NCBI GenBank assembly: GCA_904501855.1
Contig: CAJGCI010000052.1
Span: forward strand, 1-11,446
Direction of reading: 5' to 3'
DNA: 11,446 bases
Origin: Oscillospiraceae bacterium
GTDB lineage: Bacteria; Bacillota; Clostridia; Oscillospirales; Oscillospiraceae
This document shows, one piece after another, positions 5,398 through 11,446 of this stretch. The notes under the pieces are model-generated. The model searched no databases and had not been told where the DNA came from. It was given only the letters and a program-made list of their open reading frames with translations. The stretch's first letter is position 1. Every line of letters starts with the position of its first letter. A program made the translations under genes and the position numbers.

Positions 5398-7386
5398 ATG
5401 AGCAGCAACAAGCAGCTGATGTCGGAACGTAGTGCACAGATGTATATCGTTTTCCTGATTATCTTCTGTGTTGGTACCGTCGTCGTCCGTCAGTATGCAC
5501 TGGCCGCAGGCGAGGCGCTGGTCATTCTTGCACTGATTATCTATACCATCGTCAGAAGCCGCAGAAAACGGAAGGAACTGGTGGAATACATCGAGTCCAT
5601 CACCTATGACACGGAGACGGCGAAAAACAACACATTCCAGAATTTCCCCCTTCCTCTGGCGGTGTTCCGCATGACGGATACCACCATCATCTGGGGAAAT
5701 CAGATGTTCTTCGACGTTACCGGACTCACAGGGGCAAAGACCGGACAGAAGATCAGTGCGCTTGCTCCGGAGTTTTCCGGAAAGTGGCTTCTGGAAGGAA
5801 AGAACCAGTATCCCAACCTTATCGAGATCAATGACCGGAAGTATCAGGTCAGCGGCAACCTCATCCGTTCCGAAAAGGAAGGACAGGTCAGCAATATGAT
5901 GGGGATCAGTTACTGGCTGGATGTGACAGACTATGACAATATCCGTTCCGAATATGAGAAGACCCGGCCCGTTGTGGCGCTTATCGTCGTAGACAACTAC
6001 GAAGAGCTGATGAAAAATCAGCCGGACCGTGTCGTGTCCAATCTCCGGGACGATCTGGATGATATGATCGTGGCTTGGAGCGAGAGCTTCAACGGTCTGA
6101 TCAAACGAATTTCCCGTGAACGTTATCTCATGGTCTTCGAAGAGCAGTATATCAAGAAGATCATCGCGGAGAAGTTTTCCATTCTGGAAAAGGTCCATGA
6201 CATTACTAATGCCTCCGGCATCCATGCGACGCTGTCCATAGGAATCGGACTGGATGGAGCCGGATATGCCGAGAACCACCAGTTTGCCAATATGGGCATT
6301 GAAATGGCACTGTCCCGAGGCGGAGATCAGGCGGTAATGAAAAACCGCTTCAACTTTGATTTCTTCGGCGGACGCCGCGGCGGTGTGGAGACCCGCACCA
6401 AGGTCAAATCCCGCGTGATGGCAACCGCTCTGTCCGAGCTGATCGGAGATGCCTCCAAGGTCTATGTCATGGGACATAAGGCGCCGGACTACGATGCCAT
6501 CGGCGCGGCAGCGGCGGTATGCTGCATCGCCCGGAAACAGGAAAAGCCGTTTTACATCATTTCCAACAGTCCCGATTCGCCGGCGGAAACGGTGATCGAG
6601 AAACTGAAGACGGAACCGGAATACAAAAATGCCTTTATCGATGGAGAAGATGCCATCGTCCACGCCGACAGCAAGACACTGCTGGTCCTGGTGGATACCA
6701 ACCGGCCGGAACAGGCGGAGGAGGGACGGCTGCTGGAAGCGTGCCATCACGTCGCTGTCATCGACCATCACCGACGTGCCGCAACGTATGTGGAGAAACC
6801 GGATCTTTCCTACATCGAGCCTTACGCGTCATCTGCGTGTGAGCTGATGACCGAGATCCTTCAGGTGGTCACGGACCCGTCCGATCTGCTTTCGGCAGAA
6901 GCGGAAGCGATGCTCAGCGGCATCGTGCTGGATACCAAGAACTTCAATCTTCGTACCGGAGAGCGGACCTTTGACGCGGCAGCTTATCTGCGGCGGGCCG
7001 GCGCGGACCCCGCGGAAGTGAAGATCCTTATGCAGACGGATCTTCCCCATACGGTCAAAAAGTACAGGATCCTGCAGTCGGCACAGATGTACCGTGATAT
7101 CGCCATCGCAGCACCAAAGGTGCCCCAGGAACGTGTCGTGGCAGCGCAGGCAGCAGACGAGCTGCTGAATGTTTCCGGTGTCAGCGCGTCCATCGTGGCA
7201 TACCCCAATGAAGCGGGAGTATACATTTCCGCGCGATCCATCGGCGATCTGAATGTTCAGCTGATCATGGAAAGCCTGGGCGGGGGCGGTAACCGCAATG
7301 CCGCAGCATGCCAGATGGAGGGCGTGTCCATCGAGCAGGCACTGGACAAGATCCACCAGGCTATCGATGAGTACTTAGCAAGTTAA
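5398..7386 (+). CDS. gdpP: GdpP-type cyclic-di-AMP phosphodiesterase (DHH/DHHA1, membrane bound)
   Basis: GdpP hydrolyses the second messenger c-di-AMP to pApA, which affects potassium and osmotic balance and cell-wall stress. The 662 residues show the full family layout: two membrane helices (about 14-31 and 35-52), a PAS-like domain (about 80-180), a degenerate GGDEF domain (about 190-317, with SRGGDQ at 306-311 and no active GGDEF signature), then DHH and DHHA1 domains. Metal ligands expected of the DHH site are present: H360, D364 and D366 in GHKAPDYD, D433 in VDTN, D456-H457-H458, and D512 in LDTKNFNLRTG. The DHHA1 glycine motif reads GGGGN (628-632), where His is usual after the glycines. 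ATG 5398 follows TGGAGG (5383-5388) by nine bases. rplI follows after 27 bases, a neighbourhood common to Firmicutes gdpP. Confidence 0.95.
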   Translation: MSSNKQLMSERSAQMYIVFLIIFCVGTVVVRQYALAAGEALVILALIIYTIVRSRRKRKELVEYIESITYDTETAKNNTFQNFPLPLAVFRMTDTTIIWGNQMFFDVTGLTGAKTGQKISALAPEFSGKWLLEGKNQYPNLIEINDRKYQVSGNLIRSEKEGQVSNMMGISYWLDVTDYDNIRSEYEKTRPVVALIVVDNYEELMKNQPDRVVSNLRDDLDDMIVAWSESFNGLIKRISRERYLMVFEEQYIKKIIAEKFSILEKVHDITNASGIHATLSIGIGLDGAGYAENHQFANMGIEMALSRGGDQAVMKNRFNFDFFGGRRGGVETRTKVKSRVMATALSELIGDASKVYVMGHKAPDYDAIGAAAAVCCIARKQEKPFYIISNSPDSPAETVIEKLKTEPEYKNAFIDGEDAIVHADSKTLLVLVDTNRPEQAEEGRLLEACHHVAVIDHHRRAATYVEKPDLSYIEPYASSACELMTEILQVVTDPSDLLSAEAEAMLSGIVLDTKNFNLRTGERTFDAAAYLRRAGADPAEVKILMQTDLPHTVKKYRILQSAQMYRDIAIAAPKVPQERVVAAQAADELLNVSGVSASIVAYPNEAGVYISARSIGDLNVQLIMESLGGGGNRNAAACQMEGVSIEQALDKIHQAIDEYLAS

Positions 7387-7413
7387 AAGATATTTGATAC
7401 AGGAGATATCGAT

Positions 7414-7860
7414 ATGAAAGTTATTTTCAACCAGGACGTCAAGGGCCAGGGCAAGAAGGGCGAGCTGAAGGAAGTTTCCGACGGATATGCCAGAAACTAT
7501 CTTCTGCCGCGCAAACTGGCATCGGAAGCCACGGCAGACAACATCAATACCGCCCGGCTGAAAGAAAAAGCCCGTCAGGCACAGATCGCAGCAGAACGTG
7601 CGGAAGCACAGGAGACTGCGAAGAAACTGGAGTCCGTGAACCTGATCATCAAGGCAAAAGCCGGTCAGAACGGCAAGCTGTTCGGGGCGGTCACCAGCCA
7701 GGAAATCAGCGAAGCACTGAAGGAACAGGCGGGCATCGAGATCGAGAAGAACAAGATCGTTCAGGGAGATCCCATCAAAGCTTACGGTTCCTATCAGGTC
7801 CGCGCAAAACTCGGATACGAGATCTCCGGGAACGTCAACCTCACCGTGGTAGAGGGTTGA
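7414..7860 (+). CDS. rplI: Large-subunit ribosomal protein bL9
   Basis: L9 binds 23S rRNA at the base of the L1 stalk and helps keep the reading frame. At 148 residues it has the normal length. The N-terminal RNA-binding domain contains GKKGELKEVSDGYARNYLLPRKLA (13-36, the L9 signature). A long charged helix (about 41-75) links it to the C-terminal domain, which begins around LIIKAKAGQNGKLFGAVTSQ (77-96). ATG 7414 follows AGGAGA (7401-7406). It is located between gdpP and dnaB, 27 and 33 bases away, with no terminator or promoter visible between them. Confidence 0.98.
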   Translation: MKVIFNQDVKGQGKKGELKEVSDGYARNYLLPRKLASEATADNINTARLKEKARQAQIAAERAEAQETAKKLESVNLIIKAKAGQNGKLFGAVTSQEISEALKEQAGIEIEKNKIVQGDPIKAYGSYQVRAKLGYEISGNVNLTVVEG

Positions 7861-7893
7861 AACCAAATCTGATTAAGAAAGGGGGGACCACCT

Positions 7894-9234
7894 GTGGATG
7901 AGATCCTCAACCGGCAGCTGCCTCACGATGACGCCGCGGAACAGGCGGTGATCGGATCCATGCTGATAGATGATCTGTGCATCTCGGATGTAGTAGAAAA
8001 GGTCAGCAGTGCAGATTTTTACAGCACACAGAATCGGGATATCTACGAGACCATTCATTACATGTTTTCCTACAATATGAAGGTGGATCCCATTACCGTA
8101 CTGGATCAGATGAAGAGCCGGGGGAAATACCGGAACAATCTGGAACAGTATATGGCCGAACTGATGCGGGTAACGCCCACGTCCGCCAACGTGATTGAGT
8201 ACTGCACCATCGTGAAGGACCGGGCGCTGATGCGCAACCTGGTCCAGACCGCGGAAAAGATCAATGAACTGGTTTATGAGGGTTCCGGAGAAGCGGAAAA
8301 TATGCTGGAATCCGCAGAACAGATGATCTATGCCCTGCGACAGGGGAGAAACATCAACGGACTGATCCCCATCAGCACCATCATCAGCGAAGTCTATGAA
8401 GAGATGAGCAAGCTGGGCGACGGGGAGAAGAAGCTTCCCGGTCTGTCCACCGGTTTTGCAGATATCGACCGAAGCACACTTGGACTCAATCCCGGCGAAC
8501 TGGTGATCCTGGCCGCACGTCCGGCCATGGGCAAGACTTCCATGGCTCTGAACATTGCACTGAATGCAGCCAAGGCGTCCGGAAAGACCATTGCAGTATT
8601 CTCTCTGGAAATGAGCCGGGAGCAGATCGTGAACCGCTTTTTGTCCTTTGAAGGAATGGTGGATGCCAAGAAACTGCTTACCGGAGACCTCAATGAAGCG
8701 GAATGGAGCCGTCTGGGACTTGCCGCATCGACACTGAGCCGTACGGATATCCGGATCGATGACAATCCGACGCTTTCCGTAGCGGATATGAATGCACAGT
8801 GCCGTCGTGTGGACAACCTCGGACTGGTGGTCATCGATTATCTGCAGCTGATGCAGTCCTCGGGAAGCGGCCACCATTATTCGAGTGAAAGCCGGACTCA
8901 GGCCGTTTCGGACATGAGCCGCATGCTGAAGATCATGGCCAAGGAACTGAATGTGCCGGTCGTATGCCTGTCACAGCTTTCCCGTGCCAACGAATCGCGT
9001 TCGGACAAACGGCCGCAGCTGTCCGACCTCCGTGAATCCGGTTCTATCGAACAGGATGCCGACGTGGTCATCGGTCTGTACCGTGAGTTTTATTACAATC
9101 AGGATGCTGAGAATCCCAATGAGGCGGAGGCCATCATCCTGAAGAACCGAAAAGGTGAGACCGGTTCGATCCGTCTGAACTGGATGCCGGAGTACACCTG
9201 CTTTGCCAATCTGGATACCACCCACGAAGAATGA
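7894..9234 (+). CDS. dnaB: Replicative DNA helicase DnaB (DnaC in Bacillus naming)
   Basis: This is the hexameric 5'-3' helicase that unwinds DNA at the replication fork. It has 446 residues, the usual length, with no intein. The N-terminal helical domain (about 8-110) contains PHDDAAEQAVIGSML. After a linker, the RecA-like ATPase domain has Walker A ARPAMGKTS (208-216), the catalytic glutamate E239 in FSLEMS, Walker B VVIDYLQL (312-319), LSQLSR (359-364) and the KNRKG arginine-finger region (417-421). The start codon is GTG at 7894, seven bases after an AGAAAGGGGGG binding site; an ATG four bases later is out of frame. The stop codon overlaps the tilS start (ATGA), so the two are translationally coupled. 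Confidence 0.98.
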   Translation: MDEILNRQLPHDDAAEQAVIGSMLIDDLCISDVVEKVSSADFYSTQNRDIYETIHYMFSYNMKVDPITVLDQMKSRGKYRNNLEQYMAELMRVTPTSANVIEYCTIVKDRALMRNLVQTAEKINELVYEGSGEAENMLESAEQMIYALRQGRNINGLIPISTIISEVYEEMSKLGDGEKKLPGLSTGFADIDRSTLGLNPGELVILAARPAMGKTSMALNIALNAAKASGKTIAVFSLEMSREQIVNRFLSFEGMVDAKKLLTGDLNEAEWSRLGLAASTLSRTDIRIDDNPTLSVADMNAQCRRVDNLGLVVIDYLQLMQSSGSGHHYSSESRTQAVSDMSRMLKIMAKELNVPVVCLSQLSRANESRSDKRPQLSDLRESGSIEQDADVVIGLYREFYYNQDAENPNEAEAIILKNRKGETGSIRLNWMPEYTCFANLDTTHEE

Positions 9235-10580
9235 TGAGTAACCACGTAGAGGAAATCCGAAGCGGGATCCCTTCCGGCAGCAGCATCCTTTGTGCTGTCT
9301 CCGGCGGCGTGGATTCCATGGTGCTCCTGCACTGCCTGTGGAAACACAGGGAAGAGTGGGGGATCCGGATCTGCGCGGCTCATTTCGATCATCAGCTGAG
9401 AGGACTGGAATCCGCCCGGGACCGCACCTTTGTGCGGGACTGGTGTCAGGAACGGGATATCCCGCTGAAGATCGGATTCGGCGAAGTTCGTCAGAAGGCG
9501 GAAGAGGATCATCTGGGCACGGAAGAAGCTGCCCGGGAGATGCGGTATGCCTTTCTGGAACAGGCCCGGAACGAGCTGGAGTGTGACTGGATCATCACCG
9601 CGCACAATGCCGATGACCAGCTGGAGACACAGATCCTGAATCTGTGCCGCGGAAGTGGACTTCACGGCCTGTGCGGGATCCCTCCCAGAAGAGGTGCGAT
9701 CCTGCGCCCCATGCTGGAGATCACCCGCAGCGAGATCCTCGATTATGCGCGAGAGCATGAAGTCGTTTTTGTGGAAGATCACACCAACGAGGAGGATGAC
9801 TTCGCACGAAACCGCATCCGACATCATGTGATGCCGGTGCTGAAGGGGATCAACTCCTCCGCGGTGGAAAATGCGGGGACCTGCGCGCGGCTCCTCCGCA
9901 GGGATGATGACTATCTGGAATCCCAGGCGGGAGAACTCCTTGCCCGGATCACCGATACAGACGGTGCTCTGCAGCTGAACAGACTGGAAGGAGTCCATGA
10001 GGCACTGTCCGGCCGCGTGCTGCGTCAGTGGATCGGCGCACCGCTGGACTACAGCAGCGTGAGACGGATTCTGGAGCATACCGGGACCACAGAGCGGCGT
10101 ATCCTTGAGGTGCCCGGTTCTCAGCTGACACTGGAACAGGGAAAACTGTACCGGACAACCTGTGAAGCCATGGAATATCCGGAGATTATCCTGGAAGAAG
10201 GGAAGACAGAGATCCCTCAGCGGCGGTGCACGATTACCGTGGAACCGCTTACGATGCCGGCAGAAATTCATAGTTCGTTCAGCACTTTTTATCTGAAATA
10301 TGACAATATTAACGGGAAGGTTCGATGCTCCTCCCGGCAGGACGGTGACCGGTTGCGGCTGAAGGCCCGGCAGTGCACCAAAAAACTGAAAGCATTATTT
10401 GAAGAAGCGGGCATGACCCGGTTCCAGAGGGATCAGACCATCGTGATCCGCGATGAAAAACAGCTTCTGGCGGTGGAAGGTTTCGGCGTCTCGGAATGGG
10501 CGGAAGCGCATCCCGGAGACCGGACCCTGAAGATCACCATCTGCCGGAACAGCAGCAAAACAGGAGAGACCAATGAATAA
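9231..10580 (+). CDS. tilS: tRNA(Ile)-lysidine synthetase TilS
   Basis: TilS uses ATP and lysine to turn C34 of the CAU-anticodon tRNA(Ile) into lysidine, so that it reads AUA and is charged with isoleucine. It is essential in most bacteria. The N-terminal N-type ATP pyrophosphatase domain carries the PP-loop SGGVDS (24-29), HFDHQLRG (51-58), TAHNADDQLET (123-133) and RGSGLHGLCGI (140-150). EDHTNEEDDFARNRIRH (182-198) is the typical following motif. The C-terminal domain (about 360-430) has the KKLKALF and RDQTIVIRDE type sequence of long TilS proteins. Two adjacent ATGs (9231 and 9234) precede SNHVEE; either may be used. No strong ribosome binding site precedes them, which fits coupling to dnaB through the four-base overlap. 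The gene ends eight bases inside hpt. Confidence 0.97.
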   Translation: MMSNHVEEIRSGIPSGSSILCAVSGGVDSMVLLHCLWKHREEWGIRICAAHFDHQLRGLESARDRTFVRDWCQERDIPLKIGFGEVRQKAEEDHLGTEEAAREMRYAFLEQARNELECDWIITAHNADDQLETQILNLCRGSGLHGLCGIPPRRGAILRPMLEITRSEILDYAREHEVVFVEDHTNEEDDFARNRIRHHVMPVLKGINSSAVENAGTCARLLRRDDDYLESQAGELLARITDTDGALQLNRLEGVHEALSGRVLRQWIGAPLDYSSVRRILEHTGTTERRILEVPGSQLTLEQGKLYRTTCEAMEYPEIILEEGKTEIPQRRCTITVEPLTMPAEIHSSFSTFYLKYDNINGKVRCSSRQDGDRLRLKARQCTKKLKALFEEAGMTRFQRDQTIVIRDEKQLLAVEGFGVSEWAEAHPGDRTLKITICRNSSKTGETNE

Positions 10581-11127
10581 AGCAATGGAACAGGATATTG
10601 AACGGATCCTGATCACGAAGGAAGAACTGGAAGAAAAGGTAGCCGAGCTCGGAAGAAAGATCTCGGAAGATTATGCCGATGCCAAGGAAGATATCGTGTT
10701 TATCGGGGTGCTGAAAGGATGCTTCGTGTTCATGGCAGACCTGATGCGCCATGTGACTGTTCCGTGCTGTATGGATTTCATGGCTGTCTCCTCCTATGGA
10801 AGCGGCACCACGTCCTCCGGCGCGGTAGAGATTACCAAGGACCTGCGCGAGGATATCGGCGGGAAGCATGTGATCTTCGTGGAAGATATCCTGGACTCCG
10901 GTGTGACGCTGCATTATCTGAAACAGTACCTGCAGGTGCGTGAACCTGCCTCCATCCGTATCGCAACTCTGATGGACAAACCTTCCCGCCGCAAGGCGGA
11001 TGTCCATGCCGATTACTTTGCATTCGAAGTGCCGGACGCATTCGTTGTCGGATACGGACTGGACTACGATGAGAAATACAGGAATCTTCCGTATGTGGGA
11101 ATCCTGAAACCGGAAGTTTATTCCTGA
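10573..11127 (+). CDS. hpt: Hypoxanthine phosphoribosyltransferase
   Basis: This purine-salvage enzyme joins hypoxanthine (and usually guanine) to PRPP to make IMP or GMP. The 184 residues contain LKG (47-49), the flexible-loop SSYGSGT (74-79 region), the PRPP-binding motif EDILDSGVT (104-112), the DKPSRRK purine-site lysine region (135-141) and VGYGLDYDEKYRNLPYVG (159-176). Length and motifs are those of bacterial type I Hpt. ATG 10573 lies five bases after AGGAGA (10562-10567), inside the end of tilS, giving an eight-base overlap; a second ATG at 10585 is less well placed. In Bacillus the tilS-hpt pair interacts and regulates ftsH; the same order here (tilS-hpt-ftsH) makes that relevant, although it is inference for this organism. 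Confidence 0.97.
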   Translation: MNKAMEQDIERILITKEELEEKVAELGRKISEDYADAKEDIVFIGVLKGCFVFMADLMRHVTVPCCMDFMAVSSYGSGTTSSGAVEITKDLREDIGGKHVIFVEDILDSGVTLHYLKQYLQVREPASIRIATLMDKPSRRKADVHADYFAFEVPDAFVVGYGLDYDEKYRNLPYVGILKPEVYS

Positions 11128-11145
11128 AACGATATTGAAAACTCA

Positions 11146-11163
11146 CCGGTGGAGCAACACCGG
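11146..11163 (+). repeat. Hairpin in the hpt-ftsH gap
   Basis: CCGGTG (11146-11151) and CACCGG (11158-11163) form a perfect six-base stem with the loop GAGCAA. No T-run follows, so it is not an intrinsic terminator. It ends two bases before the GAAGGA ribosome binding site (11166-11171) of ftsH. It might influence mRNA stability or ftsH translation, or mean nothing. Confidence 0.45.
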
Positions 11164-11180
11164 ACGAAGGAAGTGGTAGA

Positions 11181-11446
11181 TTGAAAAAGCAGCCTAACAG
11201 AGCGAGAGACATAGGCTTTTATATCCTGATCATTGTGATCCTTATTGCAACGATCTTCTCCATGACGAAACCATCGTCGGACGGGAAGGAATATACATAT
11301 TCGGATATTTATCAGCTGTTTGCCAACGAGCAGGTGGATTCCTTCTATGTGGAAGGAGAAAACCTGGTGCTGACATTGAAGACCGATGCCAGCGAATCGG
11401 TGGAATCCAACAGTCCGCAGATCACGACCAACAAAGACGGTCAGGA
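11181..11446 (+). CDS. ftsH: ATP-dependent zinc metalloprotease FtsH (N-terminal part)
   Basis: The last 88 full codons of the window open a gene that runs off the right edge. The protein begins with a short basic leader (KKQPNRARD), then one membrane helix (about residues 11-28), then a polar extracytoplasmic segment containing YTYSDIYQLFANEQVDSFYV, the FtsH extracellular domain. The AAA and protease domains lie beyond the window, so the call rests on this N-terminus and on the conserved tilS-hpt-ftsH order. The start is TTG at 11181: an in-frame stop at 11136-11138 lies upstream, no ATG or GTG in frame fits between, and GAAGGA (11166-11171) is nine bases before it. FtsH degrades misfolded membrane proteins and regulatory proteins. 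Confidence 0.88.
   Translation, partial: MKKQPNRARDIGFYILIIVILIATIFSMTKPSSDGKEYTYSDIYQLFANEQVDSFYVEGENLVLTLKTDASESVESNSPQITTNKDGQ

Noticed and set aside
5311..6771. 486-codon open frame antisense to gdpP
   Set aside because: The plus strand encodes a complete GdpP with intact catalytic motifs. The antisense frame has no recognisable domain and is explained by codon bias of the real gene. It would also begin inside gdpP without a ribosome binding site context.
7873..8877. 334-codon open frame antisense to dnaB
   Set aside because: It mirrors a complete DnaB and shows no family features; a shadow of the real frame.
9099..10271. 390-codon open frame antisense to dnaB and tilS
   Set aside because: It crosses two well-supported genes and is rich in Cys, His and Phe in a way typical of antisense translation.
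1..11446. Search for CRISPR arrays, transposases, phage genes, toxin-antitoxin pairs, defence systems and selenocysteine or frameshift signals
   Set aside because: No direct repeat array, terminal inverted repeats, integrase or transposase motifs were seen, and all main genes are intact with family-typical lengths.

Overview
The window reads as a chromosomal housekeeping segment from a low-to-moderate GC Gram-positive bacterium, most likely class Clostridia (Lachnospiraceae or Oscillospiraceae type; the family cannot be fixed from sequence reading alone). The grounds are strong AGGAGG-type ribosome binding sites, GTG and TTG starts, HrcA/CIRCE control of groESL, a GdpP-type c-di-AMP phosphodiesterase next to rplI and dnaB, and the tilS-hpt-ftsH order typical of Firmicutes. 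I see no mobile element, CRISPR array, tRNA, rRNA, prophage or sign of recent transfer.

Layout. Positions 1-594 (minus strand) hold the first 13 codons of a membrane-anchored protein and, upstream of it in the same operon, an uncharacterised 171-residue soluble protein. Positions 595-934 are a divergent intergenic region with a candidate promoter for each side. Positions 935-3033 (plus) encode a THUMP-type 23S rRNA guanine methyltransferase (YpsC/RlmL family) and a DgkB/YegS-type lipid kinase, closed by a strong intrinsic terminator at 3076-3113. Positions 3187-5280 are the groES-groEL operon, with a promoter, a perfect CIRCE operator and a terminator. Positions 5316-11446 form one long run of genes, gdpP-rplI-dnaB-tilS-hpt-ftsH, with short gaps or overlaps and no internal terminator that I can see; ftsH runs off the window end.

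The genes serve core functions: rRNA and tRNA modification (YpsC, TilS), ribosome structure (L9), replication (DnaB), protein folding and membrane proteolysis (GroESL, FtsH), purine salvage (Hpt), c-di-AMP turnover (GdpP) and phospholipid recycling (Dgk-like kinase). Co-transcription of gdpP through ftsH would tie second-messenger turnover to replication, translation and envelope quality control.

I found no clearly novel system. The points most worth checking are an inverted repeat centred exactly on the extended -10 of the gdpP promoter, an Asn in place of the usual His of the GGGH motif in GdpP, and the unrecognised minus-strand gene pair at the left end.
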